Shown here in pieces: positions 1 through 7,520 of a stretch of DNA of 53,846 nt (its first letter is position 1; each line of letters begins with the position of its first letter). Below the pieces are notes generated by a model, which made no database searches, was not told where the DNA came from, and saw only the letters and a list, made by a program, of their open reading frames with translations. Source of the DNA: Pseudomonadota bacterium. Lineage in GTDB: Bacteria > Pseudomonadota > Gammaproteobacteria > Steroidobacterales > Steroidobacteraceae. The position numbers and the translations under genes are program-made. The stretch lies in the NCBI GenBank assembly GCA_023433515.1, contig JAEZCN010000102.1, positions 1 to 53,846 on the forward strand, written 5' to 3'.

Positions 1-239
1 GCAAGCAAGTGGCCGCGGTATTCGAGTCACTCAACGGCATCATCAAGAAGAGCCTGCGCGGACCCGGTCTGTTCACGCTGCCCGGCCTGCTCAAGATGAA
101 GGTCGTGAAGAAGCCCGCGACGAAGGCTCGCGAAGGCATCAACCCCTTCACGAAGGAAAAGATGGTTTTCAAGGCGAAGCCGGCCTCCAAGAAGGTTCGC
201 GTCCTGCCGCTGAAGAGCCTCAAGGCGCTCGTCAATTAA
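1..239 (+). CDS. HU-family histone-like DNA-binding protein, 5' end outside window
   Basis: C-terminal part of a small basic nucleoid protein. The reading frame is open from base 3 (Lys-Gln) and ends with TAA at 237-239. A GTG at 9 is unlikely to be the true start, because the frame continues upstream and the visible residues match the middle and end of the HU/IHF fold: a FESLNG helix, an LPGLLK strand, then a lysine-rich beta-arm and the INPFTKE segment. Family knowledge says such proteins dimerise and bend DNA. This lysine-rich type, with many Lys/Ala/Pro, is common in Xanthomonadales-like bacteria. The missing N-terminus would lie just left of the window. A hairpin terminator follows at 292-322. 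Confidence 0.85.
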   Translation, partial: KQVAAVFESLNGIIKKSLRGPGLFTLPGLLKMKVVKKPATKAREGINPFTKEKMVFKAKPASKKVRVLPLKSLKALVN

Positions 240-256
240 ATGACGGCATAGCGCCT

Positions 257-286
257 CGTTTCGCGCGTGCCACGATGCGCGAAACG
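257..286. repeat. 10-bp perfect inverted repeat downstream of HU gene
   Basis: Arms CGTTTCGCGC (257-266) and GCGCGAAACG (277-286) are exact reverse complements around a 10-base loop. It sits between the HU stop codon and the terminator hairpin. It may stabilise the HU mRNA 3' end or assist termination. It has no T-tract of its own. Confidence 0.6.
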
Positions 287-291
287 ACCAG

Positions 292-330
292 AGAGCCCTG
301 CATCTCGCGATGCATGGGCTCTTTGTGTTT
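292..330 (+). terminator. Rho-independent terminator of HU gene
   Basis: AGAGCCC-TGCAT pairs with ATGCA-T-GGGCTCT (292-322), with one bulged base, followed by a T-rich tail (TTTGTGTTT). It is placed 53 bp after the HU stop. The minus-strand hydrolase gene ends at 331, so the hairpin may also block read-through from the other side. Confidence 0.75.
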
Positions 331-954
331 TCAGGACCGGAGAAAGTCGAGGACGAGTGGCTTGAGGTCGTGCAGCCGGCCGTGGAAGTAATGCCCGGCG
401 CCGGCCAGCACGTGCAGCCGGGGCTTGTGTGGCTGTTCCGCGGCCCACGACAGCACCGCATCGGGCGGCACGACGTCGTCTGCATCGCCCTGCACGAGCA
501 TCCAGTCGCAATCGGGATGCGCCACGTTGCCGAGTTCGAAACGCGCCACGGGCGGCGCCACGGCCACGAGCTTGGCGGGCGCGAGGCGCTCCGCGCCGCG
601 CAACGCGACGAACGCGCCGAACGAGAACCCGCCTAACCACAACGCGGCGGTCGGGTATCGCCGGCGACCTTCCGCGACCACGGCCGCGAGGTCGTCGACC
701 TCGCCGCGCCCGTTGTCGAACGCGCCGCCGCTGGCGCCGACACTGCGGAAATTGAAACGGAAGGCCGGTGCACCACATTCGATCATCGCGCGTGCGAGCA
801 CGTGCGTGACCTTGTTGTCCATGGTGCCGCCGAACTGCGGATGCGGGTGGCAAACCACGCCGAAGGCCGCGGGAGCACCCTCGGCGTCCTTGTATTCGAG
901 CCGGGTCTCCAGCGCGCCCGTCGGTCCGGCGAGCGTCAGGACTTCGGTGCGCAT
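331..954 (-). CDS. Alpha/beta hydrolase, COG2945-like
   Basis: A 207-residue single-domain cytoplasmic hydrolase; no signal peptide is visible. Near the N-terminus it has the HPHP..GGTMDNK oxyanion-region signature (residues about 37-48). The nucleophile elbow is GGFSFG with Ser111, the acid is in the QGDADD segment (Asp157 or Asp160), and the His is in GAGHYF (His188). This architecture is that of the small serine hydrolases related to dienelactone hydrolase. The substrate is unknown. The ATG at 954 overlaps the stop of the upstream amidohydrolase (TGATG), so I prefer it to the in-frame GTG three bases earlier. It is the last gene of the htpG-led minus-strand run. Confidence 0.88.
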   Translation of the reverse strand: MRTEVLTLAGPTGALETRLEYKDAEGAPAAFGVVCHPHPQFGGTMDNKVTHVLARAMIECGAPAFRFNFRSVGASGGAFDNGRGEVDDLAAVVAEGRRRYPTAALWLGGFSFGAFVALRGAERLAPAKLVAVAPPVARFELGNVAHPDCDWMLVQGDADDVVPPDAVLSWAAEQPHKPRLHVLAGAGHYFHGRLHDLKPLVLDFLRS

Positions 955-2240
955 CACGGCGCCTTGTAGACGGTGTCGTCCTTCATGACGAACACCACGC
1001 GCTCCGTGACCTTGATGTCGGTGAGCGGATCGCCCGGTACGCCGACGAGCTCGCCGAGCTTGCCGACCTCGATGCTGCCCGTCTGATCGAAGAGGTCCAG
1101 GAACTTCGCCGGGACCGAGGTCGCGGCGCGGATGGCTTCCATCGCGGGCATGCCGCTTTCGACCATGAGGGAGAACTCGCGCGCGTTGTCGCCGTGTTTG
1201 CCGACGCCGGTATCGGTGCCGAACATGATCTTCACGCCGGCCTTGTACGCCCTGGCGAAGGTCCCCTGAATCTGCGGCCCCACCTGCAGGGCCTTGGGAC
1301 GCACGACGGGCGGGAAGTAGTTTGGATCCTGCGCCTGTTCGTAGACCCAGCGGCCCGCCGAGATCGTCGGGACGTAGTAAGTCCCGCGTTCCTTCATGAG
1401 CTTCATGCCCTCGTCGTCCATGAACGTGCCGTGTTCGATCGAATCCACGCCGCCGCGGATCGCGCGCTTGATGCCCTCGGTGCCATGACCGTGCGCGGCG
1501 ACCCTGAAGCCGTAATCGCGCGCCGTCGAGACGACCGCGCGGATCTCCTCCTCCGTCATCTGCGGATTGAGGCCGTTCTTCGCGATCGACAACACGCCGC
1601 CCGTCGCGGTGATCTTTATCGTGTCCGAGCCGTCCTTGTAACGCTGGCGCACCGCCTTGCGCGCGTCCTCGACGCCGTTGATCACGCCGTCATCGGGGCC
1701 GGGGTCGGCGGGAAACTTGCGCGCCCAGCCATTCGTGGGGTCGGCGTGTCCGCCCGTGCTCGCGATGGCCTTGCCCGCCGCGACGATGCGCGGACCCGGC
1801 ACCTTGCCGGCGTTGATCGCGTTGCGCAGCGATAAGGCCGCGCGATACGAATCGCCGAGGTCGCGCACCGTCGTGAACCCTGCTTCGAGCGTGCGCTTCG
1901 CGTAGACGACGCCGTCGACGACGACGTCACCCTCGTTCTTCTTGTAGCTGTCGATCTCGGACGTGCGGCTGTATTCGCCCGTGATGTGCACGTGCATGTC
2001 GAACCAGCCAGGCAAGAGTGTGCCCTGGCGGAGATCGATGACGCGATCGCCCGCGGCCGGCTGCCGAAAGCCGGGTTCGATCGCGGTGATGCGTCCCTTC
2101 TCCACCACCACCGTCTGGTTGGTCCGCACGGTATCGGACACACCGTCGATCACGCGGCCCGCGTGCACCAGGGTCGCCGCGGGCGCCGACACGGCGGCCA
2201 ACACGGTAGTGAGGGCCAGCGCGGCGGCCGCACGCCGCAT
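954..2240 (-). CDS. Secreted metal-dependent amidohydrolase (prolidase/imidazolonepropionase-like)
   Basis: 428 residues with an N-terminal signal peptide (AALALTTVLAAVSAPAA). The amidohydrolase-superfamily metal ligands are all visible: HVH (His83, His85), the carbamylated-lysine candidate in DTIKITATGG (Lys209), His250 in VAAHGHG, His270 in SIEHGTF and Asp343 in FGTDTG. This pattern fits the periplasmic Xaa-Pro dipeptidase/imidazolonepropionase-like branch, which often acts on dipeptides or acylated amino acids. The precise substrate cannot be read from sequence. The start ATG overlaps the stop of the FKBP gene (TGATG), and its own stop overlaps the next start, so the three genes should be translated in a coupled manner. 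Confidence 0.9.
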   Translation of the reverse strand: MRRAAAALALTTVLAAVSAPAATLVHAGRVIDGVSDTVRTNQTVVVEKGRITAIEPGFRQPAAGDRVIDLRQGTLLPGWFDMHVHITGEYSRTSEIDSYKKNEGDVVVDGVVYAKRTLEAGFTTVRDLGDSYRAALSLRNAINAGKVPGPRIVAAGKAIASTGGHADPTNGWARKFPADPGPDDGVINGVEDARKAVRQRYKDGSDTIKITATGGVLSIAKNGLNPQMTEEEIRAVVSTARDYGFRVAAHGHGTEGIKRAIRGGVDSIEHGTFMDDEGMKLMKERGTYYVPTISAGRWVYEQAQDPNYFPPVVRPKALQVGPQIQGTFARAYKAGVKIMFGTDTGVGKHGDNAREFSLMVESGMPAMEAIRAATSVPAKFLDLFDQTGSIEVGKLGELVGVPGDPLTDIKVTERVVFVMKDDTVYKAP

Positions 2241-2737
2241 CAGCGGATCTCCACGAGCTCGACGTCGAACACCAGCGTGGCGCCGCCCGGGATGAGTCCG
2301 CCGCCCGCTCCGGCCGCGCCGTATCCCATCTCCGGCGGAATGACGAGGCGGCGCTTGCCGCCGACCTTCATGCCCACCACGCCCTCATCCCATCCAGGGA
2401 TGACGAAGCCGCCGCCGACCGGAAACTCGAACGGCTGGTTTCGATCCAGCGAGCTGTCGAACTTCTTGCCCTTGTTCTCGGGCGCCGCGGCGTCGTAGAG
2501 CCAGCCCGTGTAATGGACCAGCGCGTTCTGTCCGGACTTGATCTCGGCGCCCGTGCCGGGGGCGAGTTCGATTTTCTGCAATGCCATGTGTTCGGCTCCT
2601 GAGGTCGGTTGATCGGCGGATGTGGATGTCGCCGACGGCGCCGCATTTTCGGTGGCAGGCGCGGCGGGTTTCTCGCGCTGCGAACAGGCCACGAGCAGGC
2701 AAGCGATCGACGCAAACGCCAGTGACTTCGCTCTCAT
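2240..2737 (-). CDS. Lipoprotein FKBP-type peptidyl-prolyl cis-trans isomerase
   Basis: 165 residues. The start ATG at 2737 is preceded by GGGAGG at good spacing. A lipoprotein signal (MRAKSLAFASIACLLVAC) puts the mature Cys at about residue 18, followed by an Ala/Pro/Thr/Ser linker. The FKBP domain covers the rest, with VHYTGWLYD, KKFDSSLDR, VIPGWDEGV, KRRLVIPPE and YGAAG segments in canonical order. Family function is catalysis of X-Pro bond isomerisation during folding of envelope proteins. Being in one run with htpG and a AAA+ ATPase, it fits a protein-quality theme. A longer open frame upstream of 2737 overlaps the AAA gene in another frame and lacks a signal peptide, so I did not use it. 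Confidence 0.93.
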   Translation of the reverse strand: MRAKSLAFASIACLLVACSQREKPAAPATENAAPSATSTSADQPTSGAEHMALQKIELAPGTGAEIKSGQNALVHYTGWLYDAAAPENKGKKFDSSLDRNQPFEFPVGGGFVIPGWDEGVVGMKVGGKRRLVIPPEMGYGAAGAGGGLIPGGATLVFDVELVEIR

Positions 2738-2771
2738 CGCGAGGACCTCCCATCGAGTGTGAGGGCCGGGA

Positions 2772-3929
2772 TTATAGGAGCTTGTTGGCCTTGAGGTACT
2801 TTTCGAGATCGCGGTAGCTGTCGTCGCCACCGGCGTATTTGACGAGATTCCGCGCGGTACGCAGCCAATCCTGAGTGGTCGGCACCAGCTCCGCGGCCGC
2901 GCGCACGAGGTCGTCCTGCATGATCTCGCGCTCGCGCCGCGTCTCGAGATATTCGGTGAGCACGTACTCCTTGGCGCGCTCGACGAGGGCGTCCACGTCG
3001 GCTCCGGAATACTGTTCGGTGACTTTGGCGATCGCACCCACGTCGATGGCTCCGTGCGGCACGCTTTCGAGCGCGAGCTCGATGATGCGCGCACGCGCCG
3101 GCGCGTCCGGCGGCGGCACGAACACCTGCCGCGCGAACCGGCCCGGCCGTTTCATCGCGGGGTCCACGTCCCAGGGCATGTTGGTCGCGGCGAGGATCAG
3201 CACCTGGTCGTTCTGGTTGTCGAAGCCGTCGAGCTGCGAGAGGAATTCATTGACGATCTTGCGGCTGACGTCGGAGCTCGCCTTCGAGCGCGCGAAAGCG
3301 AGCGCATCGAGCTCGTCGAAGAACATCACGCAGGGCTTCTGCGACCGCGCCTTCTCGAACATCAGCGCGAGATTGCGCTCGCTCTCGCCCTGCCACATCG
3401 ACAGGATCTCGGCGATGCCGATGGCGAGGAAGCTCGCGTTGCATTCGTTCGCGACCGCGCGCGCCAGCATCGTCTTGCCGCAACCCGGCGGTCCGTAGAG
3501 CAGGATGCCTCCGCCCGCCTTCTTGCGGAACTTCGCGAACAGTCCCGGGTTCAGGAAGGGCTCGATGATCTGCAGCCGGATCGACTTCTTGAGGTCCTCC
3601 ATGCCGGCGATGTGCATGAAGCGGGTCTTGTCCTTCTCGGCGACCGGGCGCGCGATGGAAACGACCTCGGCGCCGCGCGAATCCGGGACGCCGCCCGCGA
3701 CGATGGATAGTTTGACGGGCTCACGCGGCGGCGGTGCGCGCAACCGCTCGAATTCCTCGAGCGACGGCGCATCGCCGTGTTTGCGTGCGAGGTCGTATTG
3801 CGCGAGCGCGTCGGCTGGGCGCGCCGCCGCGAGCAGCGCGCGCGCGTATTCGAGGCGGGTCGCCGTGTCGAAGGGATCGCCGAGGAGTTTCGCCTCGAGC
3901 TCGGCCAATGTGCGCGGAGTGTCGTTCAC
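2772..3929 (-). CDS. AAA+ ATPase with N-terminal TPR-like segment
   Basis: 385 residues. The start is GTG at 3929, which overlaps the upstream stop (GTGA). Residues 1-65 form a short TPR-like helical region. The ATPase core has Walker A GPPGCGKT (146-153), Walker B VMFFDELDA (201-209), sensor 1 AATN (247-250) and the arginine-finger region RPGRF (261-265). The closest architecture is the p97/VPS4/FtsH-type classical AAA module rather than MoxR or Lon. Such modules remodel or unfold partner proteins; the partner here is unknown. It is coupled to a TPR/membrane protein upstream and lies 34 bp before the FKBP gene, which suggests that the TPR protein is its adaptor or membrane anchor. Confidence 0.9.
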   Translation of the reverse strand: MNDTPRTLAELEAKLLGDPFDTATRLEYARALLAAARPADALAQYDLARKHGDAPSLEEFERLRAPPPREPVKLSIVAGGVPDSRGAEVVSIARPVAEKDKTRFMHIAGMEDLKKSIRLQIIEPFLNPGLFAKFRKKAGGGILLYGPPGCGKTMLARAVANECNASFLAIGIAEILSMWQGESERNLALMFEKARSQKPCVMFFDELDALAFARSKASSDVSRKIVNEFLSQLDGFDNQNDQVLILAATNMPWDVDPAMKRPGRFARQVFVPPPDAPARARIIELALESVPHGAIDVGAIAKVTEQYSGADVDALVERAKEYVLTEYLETRREREIMQDDLVRAAAELVPTTQDWLRTARNLVKYAGGDDSYRDLEKYLKANKLL

Positions 3930-4810
3930 AGGAAGCGCCGGATGAGTGGGGGCCAGACCCAGCTGTAGACGGCGTAGGTCAGCCAGACGATCGCGACGGG
4001 CGTGGCGAGCTCCGGCGCCGACTTCGCGAGAGCGCGGATCAACACGATGCCGCCTATCCACATCGCGATCGATGCGCCCCAGCCCCAGCGCTGCAGCGGC
4101 CACAAGGGTTTCATCGTCCAGTGATTCTGGATGCGCAGCTCGCGCACCAGCGTGACGAGGTTTTCATTGGCCGGATCCGCGCGCATCGCACCCTGCGCGA
4201 GGCGGTGCGCCTCGTCGATGCGGCCGCCGTCGACCAGCGCGACCACGAGCGCGTGCACCGTGCTCAGCGATTCCGGGTGGGCCGTCAGCAGTTTGGCGAG
4301 CGCCTCGCTCTGTCGACCGCCGCGCGCGGTGTCGCACAGCGCGGCGGCGAGCAGGCATTCGTCGTTTTCGGGATCGTAGCGCAGCCCTTCCCGCGCGAGC
4401 TTTTCCGCCTTGTCGAGGTGCAGCGTGCGCAGCATGAGCCGCGCATAACGACCGTAGAGATCCGCACTCTCGGGATATTCGCGCAGCAGCCCGATGAGCA
4501 GCAGCTCCGCGTCGGCGTATTCGTTGCGCTCGATGAGCAGCGCGGCGAGCAGCTGGCGGGCCGGCGCGTGGTCGGGCGCCACCACCAGCACCTGGCGAAC
4601 GGTTTCCTCGGCGCGCTTCGCGTCTTCGGCGAACCAGTCGGCCTGCGCGCTGTGAAACAGCAGGTCGGGATCCTGCGGATACCTGGCGAGACCTTCCGCG
4701 AGAACACGGCGCGCGTCGGCGATGCGGCGGCGCTCGAGGAAATAGAACGCCTGTTCGGCATACATGGCGGCCGTCGAAGGTCCGCCGCCCTGGGAGTCGG
4801 GATCGCTCAT
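3926..4810 (-). CDS. TPR-repeat protein with C-terminal membrane segments
   Basis: 294 residues. The start MSDPDSQGG is at 4810, four bases after the stop of the preceding gene. Residues about 15-225 are built from helix-turn-helix TPR units (for example AFYFLERRRIADARRVLAEGL and the following repeats). The C-terminus carries two hydrophobic segments (WGASIAMWIGGIVLIRAL and PVAIVWLTYAVYSWV). The repeats would be cytoplasmic and anchored by a C-terminal hairpin. The function is unknown. The 4-nt overlap with the AAA+ gene points to a joint complex. Confidence 0.85.
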   Translation of the reverse strand: MSDPDSQGGGPSTAAMYAEQAFYFLERRRIADARRVLAEGLARYPQDPDLLFHSAQADWFAEDAKRAEETVRQVLVVAPDHAPARQLLAALLIERNEYADAELLLIGLLREYPESADLYGRYARLMLRTLHLDKAEKLAREGLRYDPENDECLLAAALCDTARGGRQSEALAKLLTAHPESLSTVHALVVALVDGGRIDEAHRLAQGAMRADPANENLVTLVRELRIQNHWTMKPLWPLQRWGWGASIAMWIGGIVLIRALAKSAPELATPVAIVWLTYAVYSWVWPPLIRRFL

Positions 4811-4814
4811 GGCC

Positions 4815-5285
4815 TCAATGATGCGCGAGAATCCAGCGGACGAATGCGATATTCGCAACGGTTCCGAGCACCACGGCGATGATGCCCGGGATCCACGCCG
4901 GCAGCGGCTTCGCACCGCTCACCTGTCCCGCGCGGTAGTAATTGCGCTGCAGGAAATAGATCGCGCCGAAGCAGCCGAGCGCGAGCGCCCGGAGCGCGAT
5001 CTGGATGGTGCGCGGCGGCTCCGTCCCCAGCGCATCGCCGAGCGCGGCCAGCACGCCTGATCCATCGAAAAGATAGATCACCAGGAACGCCGCTGCGCCG
5101 AGTGCGACGAAAACCGGCAGGTCGGCGGGCAGCCGTGAAAGCTTCCGGCTGTTGAAGAGGCCGAACAGGACCGCGCCCACGGGACCGCCGAAGAATGCCG
5201 AAACCGCGAATCCGGTCGAGTTGTAGAGCGCCGGGGCCTGGCGGTACTCCGAGAGCGTCGGTCGCAGCAGCTCGTCGTTACTCAA
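4815..5285 (-). CDS. Small polytopic membrane protein of unknown function
   Basis: 156 residues if translation begins at the TTG at 5285, which overlaps the 3' end of htpG by 8 bases. No ATG exists in this frame, so a TTG start or an undetected downstream GTG is required, and no clear Shine-Dalgarno is seen. Four hydrophobic stretches are visible: around VSAFFGGPVGAVLFGLF, FVALGAAAFLVIYLF, ALRALALGCFGAIYFL and IPGIIAVVLGTVANIAFV. I do not recognise the family. It lies between htpG and the TPR protein with almost no spacing, so it is probably in the same operon. Confidence 0.72.
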   Translation of the reverse strand: MSNDELLRPTLSEYRQAPALYNSTGFAVSAFFGGPVGAVLFGLFNSRKLSRLPADLPVFVALGAAAFLVIYLFDGSGVLAALGDALGTEPPRTIQIALRALALGCFGAIYFLQRNYYRAGQVSGAKPLPAWIPGIIAVVLGTVANIAFVRWILAHH

Positions 5286-7182
5286 GTCGCGTCCACAGTT
5301 GATTCAGTCTCTTCACGAATGCGCCGGGATCGGGCAATTGCGCCCCCTCGGCGAGCAACGCCTGCTCGTATAACACGAGCGCGAGCTCGTCGAAATCCCG
5401 AGCTTCATTGCGTTGTTCGAGATACTTCACCACGTGGTGCTCGACGTTGAGCTCGAGAACGGGTTTGGCCTCGGGCGCCTTCTGTCCGGCGGCCTCGAGC
5501 GCGCGCCGCAGCGGCGCGGAGAGATCGTGCTCACCCGCGACCAGCACCGCCGCCGAATCCTTGAGGCGCGTGCTGACGCGCACTTCCGAGACGCGATCTC
5601 CGAGCGAATCCTTGACGCGCTTGAGCAGCGGCTCGCTCTCCTTGACCAGTTCCTCGGCCTTCTTCTTCTCGTCGGCGCTCGCGAGGCTGCCGAGCTCGAG
5701 ATCGCCACGCGTCGCGTCCTTGAACTGCTTGCCTTCGAAATCGCGCAGATGGTCCATGACCCAGGCGTCGATGCGCCGGCCCAACAACAGCACCTCGACG
5801 TTGTGCGCGCGCAGCGCTTCGATCGCAGGATGGCTGCGCGCCGCGGCGAGGTTTTCACCCACCACGTAATAGATCTTGTCCTGGCCCGTCTGCATTCGGC
5901 CCACATAGTCGGCCAGCGAGGTTTCCTCCTCGTCGCCCTCCTGGTTCGTGGTCGCGAATCGCAGCAGCGGCAGGATCTTGTCGCGGTTGGCGTAATCCTC
6001 GGCCAGGCCTTCCTTGAGCACCGCGCCGAACTCGCGCCAGAACGTCTTGTACTTCCCGGGCTCGTCCTTCGCGAGCTTGGCCAGCATGTCGAGCACGCGC
6101 CGAGTCAGCGCGCCGCGCATCGCGTCGACTTCGCTGTCCTTCTGCAGCAGTTCGCGCGAGACGTTGAGCGGCAGGTCCGCCGAATCGAGCACGCCTTTGA
6201 CGAAGCGCAGGTAGAGCGGCAGGAACTGTTCGGCGTCGTCCATGATGAACACGCGCCGCACGTAGAGCTTGAGCCCGCGCGCGCCGTCGCGCTGCCACAG
6301 GTCGAAAGGCGCGGCCGCCGGGATGTAGATCAGGCTGGTGTAATCGCGTTTGCCTTCCACGCGGTTGTGCGACCACGTGAGCGGGTCGCCCGAGCCATGC
6401 GACAGCGCATGGAAGAACTCGACGTATTCCTCGTCCTTGATCTCGGACTTCGGCCGCGCCCACAGCGCCGTGCCGCGATTGACGGCCTCGTATTCGAGGG
6501 TCGCCGAACCCTCCTTGGCCATGCGCACGGGGAACGCAATGTGGTCGGAATAACGCCGCACCAGCGAGCGCAACTGCCACGCGTCGAGAAATTCCTTCGC
6601 GTCCTCCTTGAGGTGCAGAACTATCGTCGTGCCACGCTCCGGACGTTCGATGGTCTCGACGGTGAACTCGCCGTCCGCGGCCGATTCCCAACTCACGCCC
6701 TCGGAGGCCGACAACCCGGCGCGGCGCGACAGCACGGTGACGCGGTCGGCCACGATGAACGACGAGTAAAACCCGACGCCGAACTGACCGATGAGCTGCG
6801 AATCCTTCTGCTGATCGCCCGAGAGCTTCTTGAAGAATTCCGCGGTGCCCGAGCGCGCGATCGTGCCAAGGTGCGAGATCGCTTCCTCGCGGCTCATTCC
6901 GATGCCGTTGTCACGGATGGAAAGCGTGCCCTTGTCCGTGTCGACTTCGATCCAGATGGCGAGCTCCGTGTCGCCCGTCATCAGCTCGGGCCTGCTGAGC
7001 GATTCGAAGCGCAACTTGTCGTTGGCGTCCGAGGCGTTGGAGATCAGCTCGCGCAGGAAGATTTCCCGGTGGCTGTACAACGAATGGATCATGAGCTTGA
7101 GCAGCTCACGGACCTCGGCCTGGAAGCCGAGGGTTTCCCTGGCCTGGTTTTCGGCCGCGTTCTTCGTGTTGGGGGTATTCAT
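5278..7182 (-). CDS. htpG: Chaperone protein HtpG (Hsp90)
   Basis: 634 residues starting at MNTPNTK (ATG at 7182), close to the usual length for bacterial Hsp90. GHKL ATP-binding motifs are in order: ELISNASDANDKLRF, the IRDNGIGMSREEAI loop with the GTIARSGT lid, and GQFGVGFYSSF. The middle domain has LPLNVSRELLQ with the catalytic Arg region, and a C-terminal dimerisation domain follows. It is an ATP-driven cytosolic chaperone acting with DnaK. The frame stays open for 85 codons upstream of the ATG, but that stretch is Arg/Pro-rich non-homologous sequence and was excluded. No strong ribosome-binding site precedes the ATG. It heads a seven-gene co-directional run. Confidence 0.97.
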   Translation of the reverse strand: MNTPNTKNAAENQARETLGFQAEVRELLKLMIHSLYSHREIFLRELISNASDANDKLRFESLSRPELMTGDTELAIWIEVDTDKGTLSIRDNGIGMSREEAISHLGTIARSGTAEFFKKLSGDQQKDSQLIGQFGVGFYSSFIVADRVTVLSRRAGLSASEGVSWESAADGEFTVETIERPERGTTIVLHLKEDAKEFLDAWQLRSLVRRYSDHIAFPVRMAKEGSATLEYEAVNRGTALWARPKSEIKDEEYVEFFHALSHGSGDPLTWSHNRVEGKRDYTSLIYIPAAAPFDLWQRDGARGLKLYVRRVFIMDDAEQFLPLYLRFVKGVLDSADLPLNVSRELLQKDSEVDAMRGALTRRVLDMLAKLAKDEPGKYKTFWREFGAVLKEGLAEDYANRDKILPLLRFATTNQEGDEEETSLADYVGRMQTGQDKIYYVVGENLAAARSHPAIEALRAHNVEVLLLGRRIDAWVMDHLRDFEGKQFKDATRGDLELGSLASADEKKKAEELVKESEPLLKRVKDSLGDRVSEVRVSTRLKDSAAVLVAGEHDLSAPLRRALEAAGQKAPEAKPVLELNVEHHVVKYLEQRNEARDFDELALVLYEQALLAEGAQLPDPGAFVKRLNQLWTRLE

Positions 7183-7250
7183 GGCGCCCGGAGGGTGCGG
7201 GCGCGGGCTTTTTAATTCAAGCCCTGGAACCGGTCTCGCCGGGGGCGGGA

Positions 7251-7361
7251 TCAGCGCTTGCGCACGCTGCTCCAGATCGCCATCGCCGTGTTCTTCACCA
7301 TGTATCGGCTCGCGCCCATGAGGTCGTCGAGCTCGTCCCAGAGAAGAAGAAAGCGTTCCAT
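7251..7361 (-). CDS. Small 36-residue protein upstream of htpG
   Basis: Translation gives MERFLLLWDELDDLMGASRY followed by a short amphipathic, basic tail ending VRKR. The acidic LWDELDDL start resembles small hypothetical proteins I recall from Xanthomonadales-type genomes, though I cannot confirm this without a search. An in-frame ATG nine bases upstream (7370) would add Met-Ala-Pro. No strong ribosome-binding site is present. The gene ends 68 bp before the htpG start on the same strand, so it could be a short independent gene or a leader peptide. It is too short for ordinary gene-length cut-offs. Confidence 0.5.
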   Translation of the reverse strand: MERFLLLWDELDDLMGASRYMVKNTAMAIWSSVRKR

Positions 7362-7379
7362 GGGAGCCATCGTAGGAAC

Positions 7380-7395
7380 GCGACCTCGAGGTCGC
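7380..7395. repeat. 16-bp perfect palindrome upstream of parA
   Basis: GCGACCTCGAGGTCGC reads the same on both strands. A second dyad lies immediately right of it (CTGTG...CACAG, about 7395-7412). The region 7371-7520 between the small gene and parA holds no other gene. A dyad at this place could be an operator or centromere-like site for the ParA system, or a site controlling the divergent small gene. This is inference from position only. Confidence 0.45.
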
Positions 7396-7520
7396 TGTGT
7401 CCGCGGTCACAGTGCCCGGGGAGCTTTGTTGCGCCACCTTGATCGCATCGCTAGTCTTTCGAGCAGTTCACATCAGAACCACATTCTGACAAGTCTTTCC
7501 AAAAGGGGCGCCGCCGGAAC

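Noticed and set aside
5413..7215. 600-codon open frame on the plus strand, antisense to htpG
   Set aside because: Arg/His/Val-rich composition typical of a complementary reading of a GC-rich gene; htpG on the other strand has every Hsp90 motif.
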